NCBI RefSeq assembly: GCF_005405385.1
Contig: NZ_BJDY01000008.1
Coordinates: forward strand, 1-64,000
Direction: 5' to 3'
Source: Lactiplantibacillus mudanjiangensis
GTDB lineage: Bacteria > Bacillota > Bacilli > Lactobacillales > Lactobacillaceae
Length of the DNA: 64,000 nucleotides
Shown one piece after another: positions 57,355 to 64,000 of this stretch. The notes under the pieces are model-generated. The model was not told the DNA's origin. It searched no databases and saw only the letters and a program-made list of their open reading frames with translations. The position numbers were made by a program, and so were the translations under genes. How positions within the stretch are numbered: the stretch's first letter is position 1; every line of letters begins with the position of its first letter.

Positions 57355-59136
57355 ATGGCTGAAACTAATGATTTAATGGCTCATTATCGGTCGATTAATC
57401 CAGAATCAAACAGTATCACAATGTTAAACGGTAAGCGGTTTGGTGACCGATACCAGTTTCAAGCAAATCAACAGTACCAAATTCCAGCAGACACTTGGCA
57501 AGCGCTAAAGCCGATGTCTGCTGATTTTATTGAAATGATTCAATGGTATGTGAATGATCATTATATTAACCAGTTACCGCGTATTTTGGAGCTAGAGCGT
57601 TATTATCAAGCTGATAACAACATTCATTATTGGATGTCGAACAAACGCCGTGGTAAAGCGGATAAGCGGATTACGTCAGGCTTGCCACGGTATATTACTA
57701 ACATTCGAGTTGGTTATGAATTCGGGAATCCACTGACTTTTGGTTATTCCAATCAGGATGATGAAAATGATACCGGTGATAATGTTTTAAATGCGTTGGC
57801 TGACTTTAATCGAATCAATGATGAACCATACCATGAAAAGGTCATGGGTAAGAACTTATGTAACACTGGTCGAGCTTATGAACTGATCTATTGTGCTAAA
57901 GGTGAAAATGCCCCACAAATTACACCGATTGATCCGAATCAGGCCTTTGTGGTGTGGTCCACAGATGTTAAACCGATGGAATTGTTTGCAGTTCGGTATT
58001 ATGCCGTTAATGTGATGGATCAGGTTAATTATCAGATTGAGATTTATACATCTGATTACATCTACTATTATCAAGCTGGTGATAACCCAGCATCAGATTG
58101 GAAACTTGTACTGAAGGTTGAACACAGCTTTGGTGACGTTCCATTGATCGAATATGCTTTAAATGATGAGCACGTGGGTGTGTGGGAACCAAAATTAGAT
58201 GAGATTGATGAGTATGACCAATCGCTATCTGAGATGGCTAATAGTCAAGCTGATTTTAGCAATGCAATGCTGCTGATTAACGGTGAGGTACAAAACAACA
58301 CTGGTAAGCTGGAACAAATGATTGGGCCGAATGGTAAGCCATTATATATCGACAATTTAAAGGGTGGTTATACTAGTAATCCTCAAGATAGCGCTGGCAA
58401 GACTAATCAAGTTGTTATGGTACAGAAAGTCTTAGATACGCACGCTAATGTGTTGTATTTGCGGCCGTATGTCTACGATCAACCGAATGGCTCTAAGATG
58501 GTCAGCCAAACGACAGCACAGTACTTAACTAAGCAATTAAGCGCACAGGACTGGTCAACTTACATTAATCAACTGTTAGCTGATATTCACAAAGATACCA
58601 ATACACCAGATACAACAGACGCGAACTTTGCAGCTAATGCATCAGGTGTAGCAATGTCATACAAGTTATGGGGCGTTGATCAAGAGCGTGATATCATGCA
58701 ATCGCTGTATCAACGTAGTCTAATGCAAAGGTTGAAACTGATTTGCCAGCAATGGTCGTTTGTTGAGGGTGTTGATGTTCAGGCTGACCAATACAGTAAT
58801 GTGACTATTGCGTTCACGCCTAATCTACCTAAAAATGATAGTGAGATCATGCAAAATATCAGTGCAGTTAAGAGTACTGGTGCGGTTTCTGATGAAACAA
58901 TTCAAGAGATGGCAGAACAGGTTACTGGTATTCCGGCAGATCAGGAACAACAACGGATGTCTGATCAGAAAGATGCTAATATGCAACGTGGTCAAGATGC
59001 GTTTGGACAATTGCCAGGAATGGGTAGCGATGATAATGAGGTGACTGATGATGGCGATGACAACGAAACAGCAGGAACTGAATCGGATCAAACAACTAGT
59101 GAAGCAGGATCAACAGGACGGCAATCAACTAGCTAA
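57355..59136 (+). CDS. phage portal protein (SPP1 gp6 type)
   Basis: The 593-residue protein matches SPP1-type portals: YYQADNNIHYW and the basic SNKRRGKADKRITSGLPRYITNIRVGYEFGNPLTF near residues 85-125, and the helical wing SEMANSQADFSNAMLLINGE near 295-314. The last 60 residues are acidic and low in complexity (DDNEVTDDGDDNETAG). Twelve copies form the DNA entry ring of the head. GAGGTGA precedes ATG 57355. Its end overlaps the next gene by about 86 nt. Confidence 0.93.
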   Translation: MAETNDLMAHYRSINPESNSITMLNGKRFGDRYQFQANQQYQIPADTWQALKPMSADFIEMIQWYVNDHYINQLPRILELERYYQADNNIHYWMSNKRRGKADKRITSGLPRYITNIRVGYEFGNPLTFGYSNQDDENDTGDNVLNALADFNRINDEPYHEKVMGKNLCNTGRAYELIYCAKGENAPQITPIDPNQAFVVWSTDVKPMELFAVRYYAVNVMDQVNYQIEIYTSDYIYYYQAGDNPASDWKLVLKVEHSFGDVPLIEYALNDEHVGVWEPKLDEIDEYDQSLSEMANSQADFSNAMLLINGEVQNNTGKLEQMIGPNGKPLYIDNLKGGYTSNPQDSAGKTNQVVMVQKVLDTHANVLYLRPYVYDQPNGSKMVSQTTAQYLTKQLSAQDWSTYINQLLADIHKDTNTPDTTDANFAANASGVAMSYKLWGVDQERDIMQSLYQRSLMQRLKLICQQWSFVEGVDVQADQYSNVTIAFTPNLPKNDSEIMQNISAVKSTGAVSDETIQEMAEQVTGIPADQEQQRMSDQKDANMQRGQDAFGQLPGMGSDDNEVTDDGDDNETAGTESDQTTSEAGSTGRQSTS

Positions 59137-59992
59137 GTTTTATCGCGATGCATTAGTTATGATTTCGGCTCATTTAACTACGTTTTACAACAATTATGCG
59201 ACTGAAACAGGATTGACATTAACACAGGTTGACCAAGAGGTTAGTCAGTGGGATTTAGAACAGTTTAAGCTCGCCGTTGATGCGATGGTCAATGATCCTA
59301 ATCCAGATGATACGCTGGCTAAGCGTTTAAAGCTTGCTTACGCTCAAGCATCTATATCTAGGCGAAATATGCTAGGAGCGATGGTTGGCATCGGTTTAGC
59401 GGTTGCTAGTGACCAAGCTGATAGGTTCGGACAGCAAACGATTACCAATAGTTATCATAAAACGTATCATGCAAGAACTGCTAAACCGGTTACTGATATC
59501 AAACCAATGCTAAAGCCAATTAAAGACTATACGAGCCGTATCTGGTTACACAATGATCAGATGGCTAACCGAGTACAGCAAGTGTTGTACCGTGGCCTAC
59601 AACGTGGTCTAACTAAACAGGACTGGCAACAATTAACTGCCTTTAAATATCCTAGTCAGCCTCGTGAACCTGACAACTTAGCTAGTGAAGCTAATAAGGT
59701 GATTACTCAGGAGCAGACGTTGCTAAAATCAACTAAAGCTGATAGTGATAATCAAGCAACACTGAATGGCTACAAAGCAATTGGTGGGTATGCGGTTGAA
59801 ATGGTACTACAACCAGGACATTGTGATCCTTGTGCTGAATTAGCTAGTGAAGGCCCATGGCTGATTGATGATGCGCCGAATATTCCAGAAGACACGCATC
59901 CGGGGTGTCGATGTTCATTCATTATGGTTAACAACAATGATCATTTAGAAAGTTCTTTACATGATGATACTGGTAATTTGAGTCTTGCTTAG
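59051..59992 (+). CDS. minor head protein (SPP1 gp7 / MuF type)
   Basis: The 313-residue protein has the MuF C-terminal pattern: a cysteine/histidine cluster GHCDPCAELASEGPW and HPGCRCSFI near residues 254-296. SPP1 gp7-type proteins sit by the portal and help DNA delivery. The start lies within the portal gene, where GAGGTGA (59038-59044) serves ATG 59048 or 59051. Unlike some relatives it has no added toxin domain. Confidence 0.85.
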   Translation: MAMTTKQQELNRIKQLVKQDQQDGNQLAKFYRDALVMISAHLTTFYNNYATETGLTLTQVDQEVSQWDLEQFKLAVDAMVNDPNPDDTLAKRLKLAYAQASISRRNMLGAMVGIGLAVASDQADRFGQQTITNSYHKTYHARTAKPVTDIKPMLKPIKDYTSRIWLHNDQMANRVQQVLYRGLQRGLTKQDWQQLTAFKYPSQPREPDNLASEANKVITQEQTLLKSTKADSDNQATLNGYKAIGGYAVEMVLQPGHCDPCAELASEGPWLIDDAPNIPEDTHPGCRCSFIMVNNNDHLESSLHDDTGNLSLA

Positions 59993-60008
59993 GCAAGGCT
60001 TTTATTTT
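59981..60008 (+). terminator. terminator-like hairpin overlapping the MuF stop
   Basis: AGTCTTGC pairs with GCAAGGCT around the stop codon, followed by TTTTATTTT. It may lower transcription into the head genes, or be read through. The following 95 nt before the scaffold gene hold no recognised feature. Confidence 0.55.
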
Positions 60009-60102
60009 GCCCTTTTATTGCAAGCGGGCGTTAAAGAACAAGCAATTCAGCTATCGCGCTTTACACGATTTAGTCCAAGTGACTTAAAAAAAGGAGTTCT
60101 TA

Positions 60103-60753
60103 ATGATGAAAATGAAGTTACAATATTTTGCCGATTCTGAATCAACCTCTGCTGAATCACAATCAGCCTCAACTGCATCGTCGGCTACAACTTCGGCGCA
60201 ATCCGCTAGTCCTGCCAAGTACACGCAGGAAGACGTTAATAAGATGATGGCAGCTAAGGCTAATGAAGTGAAGACAGCATTGAGCGATGATTTACGGCAA
60301 CAAAAGAATGATTGGTTGGCTGAAGGTGAGAAAAGAGCTGGTATGAGTGCGCAAGAGAAAGCCGAAGCGGCCTTACAAGACCAACGTGATGCGATTAAAG
60401 AGCAAGCAGACCGATTACAGGCTCGATTAGATGCTGCCGATAAACGTGATGCTTTAGCGGCCACTAAAGAAGTATTAGCAGATAAAAATATTCCGGTTGG
60501 TTTTGCTGAATTTATCAGTGCTACTGATGAGGATATTCGAAATGCTAACTTGCTGAAGTTTGGTGAACTATTTGAATCAGCATTGACTAAAGCAGTCGAT
60601 GAACGAGTTAAGGGTAAGACTAATCCTCAAACTGGAACGTCAACCGTATCACAAGACATGAGTGCGACTGATTTTTCTAAATTAAGTATTGGTGAACGGA
60701 TGGCTTTAGCTACTAAAGACCCAACGTTATATGCACAGCTTACAAAACAATAG
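60103..60753 (+). CDS. head scaffolding protein (DUF4355 type)
   Basis: The 216-residue protein has the usual start MKLQYFAD, a Ser/Ala/Thr-rich region (12-38), a long coiled coil (40-125) with YTQEDVNKMMAAKANE, and a compact end. This is the DUF4355 scaffold layout of Gram-positive phages, encoded directly before the capsid gene. It guides prohead assembly and leaves before packaging. AAGGAG precedes the double ATG. Confidence 0.88.
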   Translation: MMKMKLQYFADSESTSAESQSASTASSATTSAQSASPAKYTQEDVNKMMAAKANEVKTALSDDLRQQKNDWLAEGEKRAGMSAQEKAEAALQDQRDAIKEQADRLQARLDAADKRDALAATKEVLADKNIPVGFAEFISATDEDIRNANLLKFGELFESALTKAVDERVKGKTNPQTGTSTVSQDMSATDFSKLSIGERMALATKDPTLYAQLTKQ

Positions 60754-60766
60754 GAGGTAGTAACGA

Positions 60767-61840
60767 ATGGCTACTATTACAGGTAATGTAACTGACCTAT
60801 CAGCTAATTTCATTCCAGAAGTTTGGCTTGATTGGGTCTACGACCGAATTACTAAAACTAACAACTTTTTTAAATCTGGCATTATTGCCCAAGATCCAAT
60901 TTTAGGTAATCAATTATTACAACCAGGTTTGTACGTCACTATTCCACATATGAACGCAATTGATACGTCATTAGCGACGCAAGTATGGAATAACAAGAAC
61001 GATATTACGACTAATGGTATGACATCAGGTACTGAAAATGATGTCAAAATCTATGAAGCACAATCGTTTGGCAATTCCGATTACGATGATTTGGTAACAG
61101 GTGCTAAAACCTTAGATCAAATTACCGCTCAATTCACGGATTACTGGGGTGTTGTTGATACGCAACGCTTGATCCAAGTTTTAAACGCAGCCTTCTTAAA
61201 TGCTGATATTGCTACGGCAAAATCATTTAATGTTGGTAAAGAAAAGGTATTCGCCGCAACCGATTTTGTTAAATCGATGGCACGCATGGGCGATGTCAAT
61301 AGTGGCAAGCCAACCCAAATTGCGGTTAACTCAGGGACCTACAATTATATGGTTCAAAACAACTTGATTGAATATACGCAACCAAGTGTTGGTGCAACCC
61401 CAATTGCTAACTACAACGGTTTGACGATCGTTCAAGATGATCAAATTCCATTGGATGCTAAAGGGACTACGGCCGCTTATATCTTTGGTAGTGGTGCGGT
61501 TAACTATTCAGTTGCAACGCCACAAAATGGTGTCACAACTGACCGTGATAACTTGAAACAAGGTGGGATCTCAGCTATTACCCATAAACGTGTAGTTACC
61601 ACTCATATGGCTGGTACGGCTGCTGATATGACCGTAGAGTCTGATCCAACTAAATGGAAAGATGATTTAATTGGTGGATCTAAGGCCTTATATAAGCCAG
61701 TGAATGATGTTCGCAACATTCATGTGATCAAGTATGGCTTCACGATTGACCCTGATTACGTTATTAAAGGTGTTAACTCAGAAGTAGCAGCATCGACTAC
61801 CACCACAGGTTCAACAACGACTCCAACCCCAAGCAAGTAG
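60767..61840 (+). CDS. major capsid protein
   Basis: The 357-residue protein is encoded just after the scaffold and has the phage major capsid pattern (NFIPEVWLDWVYDRITKTNNF at the start; MARMGDVNSGKPTQIAVNSGTYNYM near 180-204; a Thr-rich tail TTTTGSTTTPTPSK). It should form the HK97-fold shell. No protease gene is seen, so no cleavage is expected. AGGAGG lies 8 nt before ATG 60767. Confidence 0.92.
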   Translation: MATITGNVTDLSANFIPEVWLDWVYDRITKTNNFFKSGIIAQDPILGNQLLQPGLYVTIPHMNAIDTSLATQVWNNKNDITTNGMTSGTENDVKIYEAQSFGNSDYDDLVTGAKTLDQITAQFTDYWGVVDTQRLIQVLNAAFLNADIATAKSFNVGKEKVFAATDFVKSMARMGDVNSGKPTQIAVNSGTYNYMVQNNLIEYTQPSVGATPIANYNGLTIVQDDQIPLDAKGTTAAYIFGSGAVNYSVATPQNGVTTDRDNLKQGGISAITHKRVVTTHMAGTAADMTVESDPTKWKDDLIGGSKALYKPVNDVRNIHVIKYGFTIDPDYVIKGVNSEVAASTTTTGSTTTPTPSK

Positions 61841-61850
61841 GTGACAGCTA

Positions 61851-62189
61851 ATGGCAGTTAGTGCAAGTGATGTTAAAGGTAGTATTGGTATCTTTCAAAA
61901 TTTTACTGATGATGAGATCAATAACCATTTAATCTCGGCTGAACAACAAGTGTCGAATGATGGGTTACCAGATAGCATGATATCAGCTGATACGATTCAA
62001 TACACTAGGCACTTACTCTATGTTGATTGGGCGATGAGCTATGGCGGTATACAGTCAGCATCGACACTGGGCAATAGCCAGACTAATTTCAACTTACTCA
62101 TGAGTAATGATCCCTATTTACTCCAATACAATGCGGACGTTGCCAATTTTGGCAATGGTGGCAATATGGGAGCCGTGTGGACTGAATGA
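61851..62189 (+). CDS. head-tail connector (adaptor) protein
   Basis: The 112-residue protein is helical, of the gp6/gp15 head-completion size, and lies directly after the capsid gene (SDVKGSIGIFQNFTDDEINNH). Such adaptors bind under the portal. TAGGTGACAG precedes ATG 61851. It overlaps the next gene by 4 nt. Confidence 0.75.
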   Translation: MAVSASDVKGSIGIFQNFTDDEINNHLISAEQQVSNDGLPDSMISADTIQYTRHLLYVDWAMSYGGIQSASTLGNSQTNFNLLMSNDPYLLQYNADVANFGNGGNMGAVWTE

Positions 62190-62791
62190 GTGATGACTTT
62201 AATCGGATGCCAGAAATTTATGATCAGTTCAAGCAACTTGAAAAGGACCGATTAACCATTGGTGTTCCATGGACGGATCAACACTTAAATATGATTGCGT
62301 TAGTGCAAGAGTATGGTAAAACAATTCGCCCAGTTAATCGGCAATGGTTGGCTTTACCAACACCAGAAGCGCATGGTAAGCATCCAAAAGATTTTCCTAA
62401 TCTGTTTTTCGTTTATCAGACACCTGAAAAGGCGTACTTAGCGATGAAAGATCCGGGTAAGTCAGTAGGCATTAAAACGATGTTTGTCTTGCGTAAAAGT
62501 GTTGTGATTCCGCCAAGGCCGTTTATTCGGAATACGTTTGATCATCACTTAGATGCTTGGACTGATTATGCTGGTGACTTAGGTTTCAACTTAATGATGG
62601 GTGATTTATCGGTCGATGGTTTCTACACTAAGCTGGGCGACCGAATAGTAGATGATTTAAAGAAAGCAATTAAGGTATTTGATAATCCTAAGAACGCGGC
62701 GTTAACAGTTGCCAATAAAGGATTTGATGATCCATTAATTCAAAGTGGTAAGTTAAGAGATTCAATTATGTGGATTAAAGAAAGGAATTGA
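62186..62791 (+). CDS. neck/tail-completion protein (virion morphogenesis, HK97 gp10-like position)
   Basis: The 201-residue protein begins with an acidic part and RLTIGVPWTDQHLNMIALVQEYGKTI, and contains IPPRPFIRNTFDHHLDAW near 112-129, a pattern shared by phage tail-completion proteins of the HK97 gp10 / virion-morphogenesis group. The order capsid, adaptor, this gene supports it. The precise role is inferred. Confidence 0.65.
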   Translation: MSDDFNRMPEIYDQFKQLEKDRLTIGVPWTDQHLNMIALVQEYGKTIRPVNRQWLALPTPEAHGKHPKDFPNLFFVYQTPEKAYLAMKDPGKSVGIKTMFVLRKSVVIPPRPFIRNTFDHHLDAWTDYAGDLGFNLMMGDLSVDGFYTKLGDRIVDDLKKAIKVFDNPKNAALTVANKGFDDPLIQSGKLRDSIMWIKERN

Positions 62792-62796
62792 TAGAC

Positions 62797-63111
62797 ATGG
62801 CTCTTCAATTAGTAATCGTAGACGGAACAGTAGCAACACCAACAGTAAATGATATTAAATTTTATGGGGATAACAAGGTTGTTAAGATCACGGGGCGTGA
62901 ACCCGGTGATGTGATCAAGGATGGCGAATACAAAGTAGCTTTCTATAATGCTAGCTCACAAGTATTCATTGGCCATTTTGTTGCCGTTCCCGGCTTTACC
63001 GTTTCTGGTGAAGTTGATCCAACCAATGTAACAGCAACGCCAACCGATGATGGTGCAGATGTTAGCCAAGGTGACGGCACTACTACGGATACCGCAGACA
63101 CTGCTAAATAG
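62797..63111 (+). CDS. hypothetical virion-associated protein
   Basis: The 104-residue product is beta-rich and ends in a Thr/Asp/Ala-rich low-complexity tail (TPTDDGADVSQGDGTTTDTA), as in phage decoration or spike-like domains. AAAGGAATTG precedes ATG 62797. Its last base overlaps the next GTG start. Not assigned to a family. Confidence 0.6.
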   Translation: MALQLVIVDGTVATPTVNDIKFYGDNKVVKITGREPGDVIKDGEYKVAFYNASSQVFIGHFVAVPGFTVSGEVDPTNVTATPTDDGADVSQGDGTTTDTADTAK

Positions 63112-63479
63112 TGGCCTTTCCTAATTTTGGTCAGTTTGGCTTTATGTATGATCAGCTAGCCCAACCATTAACAGTACGTGTGCCAACTGGTAATCAAACT
63201 CGTGATAAGCGTGGTTTGCCAATTGAAGGGTTCCAACCAGATAAACTGGTTAATGAACCATTGGTAAGTAATGCTGATCCAAATTTGACTTACCATAATG
63301 CGGGTGGTGGTCAAATCTCAGTTGGTACGTTGTACTGGGAATCACGGACGGCTGGTTATCCATTAGGTACGTTGGTAATTACTAAACCAGGACAAACGTA
63401 TAAAGTGATTAGTCATGGCCTAGATGTCGCGGCTAATTTAACTTATTACCAAGTTCAGGGGGTGGGACAAGATGAGTAG
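63111..63479 (+). CDS. hypothetical neck protein
   Basis: The 122-residue product starts at GTG 63111 (TAGTG overlap) and looks beta-rich (VRVPTGNQTRDKRGLP, TPGQTYKVI-like end). Size and position between the connector and a tail-terminator-like gene suggest a head-closure or stopper protein. It overlaps the next gene by 8 nt. Confidence 0.6.
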   Translation: MAFPNFGQFGFMYDQLAQPLTVRVPTGNQTRDKRGLPIEGFQPDKLVNEPLVSNADPNLTYHNAGGGQISVGTLYWESRTAGYPLGTLVITKPGQTYKVISHGLDVAANLTYYQVQGVGQDE

Positions 63480-63981
63480 TTGGGAAGATAACCTCTATGA
63501 TCGTTTGGCCGAAGCCTTAATTGAACAGATTCATAAATATGAGCCGGATTTAGTTGTGACTGCTGAAAATGTTGTCGCAACTAATCCGGCTTTCCCATAT
63601 GTTGAATATGATATTTATGATGATGGTACTGCTCAGACTTTTGAGAATATGAACAACGAACCATTGCTAGTTGGTGTTCAAATGAAGGCCGTCTCTAATC
63701 TTGAAAATGAAGCCAAAGCAATTGCCCAGTGGTTGTCAAAAGTGTTCAGAGAGGCACAACCAGCGACTGAGCTTATGCAGCAAGGGATTGGTGTTAAACG
63801 GGCATCTCCATTACCACCCACAGTGGATTTTCTAACAAGCGATTACATTTTTACATCAGGAACTGACCTGCAGATCGAAATACTGGACGGCTTTCAGGAT
63901 AATACTCAGCCCGGTCAAATTCAGACCGTTAAACCTAATATTCAAGTAAACAAGGGGGATTTAAAGCATGGTGAAAGTTAA
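63472..63981 (+). CDS. LIC_12616-like neck/tail-terminator protein
   Basis: The 169-residue protein has the pattern of phage neck proteins of the LIC_12616 group (LAEALIEQIHKYEP, TNPAFPYVEYDIY, and a C-terminal DYIFTSGTDLQIEIL). Such proteins cap the tail tube or join it to the head. It overlaps the next, unfinished gene by 14 nt. Confidence 0.65.
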   Translation: MSSWEDNLYDRLAEALIEQIHKYEPDLVVTAENVVATNPAFPYVEYDIYDDGTAQTFENMNNEPLLVGVQMKAVSNLENEAKAIAQWLSKVFREAQPATELMQQGIGVKRASPLPPTVDFLTSDYIFTSGTDLQIEILDGFQDNTQPGQIQTVKPNIQVNKGDLKHGES

Positions 63982-64000
63982 GCAAATGACCGATGTTCAT
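63968..64000 (+). CDS. start of the next tail gene (cut by the window end)
   Basis: ATG 63968 follows GGGGG by 8 nt and overlaps the previous gene. Only MVKVKQMTDVH is visible, so no function can be given; by position it should be a tail sheath or tube gene. Confidence 0.6.
   Translation, partial: MVKVKQMTDVH

Larger units (their letters stand above)
38031..64000. mobile_element. tailed-phage prophage at tRNA-Leu (left part; runs past the window)
   Basis: From integrase to tail-completion genes this region shows the standard temperate-phage order: integration, lysogeny, early regulation, replication and recombination, late regulator, packaging, head, neck. The early and late operons all read rightward while the lysogeny block reads leftward. 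No frameshift was seen in any essential structural or replication gene, so the visible part could be intact. The right end, tail, lysis genes and attR are not in the window, so its completeness cannot be judged. Confidence 0.92.

Noticed and set aside
60010-60100. Possible short coding remnant between the MuF and scaffold genes
   Set aside because: Frames are open for about 30 codons in two registers but none has a start with a ribosome site.

Overview
The window looks like chromosome of a lactic acid bacterium of the Lactiplantibacillus plantarum type. The grounds are a moderately AT-rich sequence, strong AGGAGG ribosome sites, a decayed surface-protein gene that still carries a KxYKxGKxW-type export signal and an LPQT sortase motif, and host genes typical of lactobacilli (dtpT, nagA-nagR, pncB-nadE, tex, hom-thrB). 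Two integrated elements interrupt the host DNA, each at the 3' end of a tRNA gene.

Layout. 1-3315: host tRNA-Asn and tRNA-Thr, a peptide transporter, a metallophosphoesterase, then tRNA-Tyr and tRNA-Gln. 3291-13841: a 10.5 kb satellite-like island (phage-inducible chromosomal island architecture) bounded by 27-bp copies of the tRNA-Gln 3' end. It has a leftward integrase and repressor and a rightward cro / Rha / excisionase-like / primase-polymerase / VapE helicase operon. An iteron-rich presumed origin follows, then a largely gene-free 1.5 kb, then a cargo cassette bounded by a second 27-bp direct repeat that encodes a membrane protein, a pyrimidine-dimer glycosylase-like protein and a YbgA (DUF1722) protein. 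No capsid, tail or terminase gene is present. 13842-37892: host genes, namely two paralogous WYL regulators with neighbours of unknown function, a GNAT, proC, nagA-nagR between two inverted copies of a 190-bp MITE-like repeat, an ABC transporter divergent from a two-component system, tagA, pncB-nadE, a P-type cation ATPase behind a yybP-ykoY (manganese) riboswitch, tex, a SprT-like gene and hom-thrB.

38031-64000 (continuing past the window end): a prophage at tRNA-Leu(AAG). Its modules run in the order integrase, lysogeny genes (coiled-coil membrane protein, unknown protein, SHOCT protein, ImmA-like protease, repressor), cro and antirepressor, then replication (sliding-clamp-like protein, DUF1351, ERF annealing protein, SSB, HNH nuclease, replication initiator containing a 22-bp palindrome, DnaC-like loader). 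Many small accessory ORFs and an ArpU late regulator follow. After a tRNA-like element without an anticodon arm comes a two-gene cassette, and then terminase, portal, MuF-type head protein, scaffold, capsid and neck/tail-completion genes.

The most notable feature is that two-gene cassette (53730-55083). A protein with two membrane helices and a macro-like domain overlaps a MTH538/DUF1863-type TIR-like protein, the architecture of type II Thoeris anti-phage defence. It sits between the late regulator and the terminase genes, is more AT-rich by eye than the packaging genes, and is closed by its own terminator. All function calls rest on reading motifs and gene order; no database search was possible.
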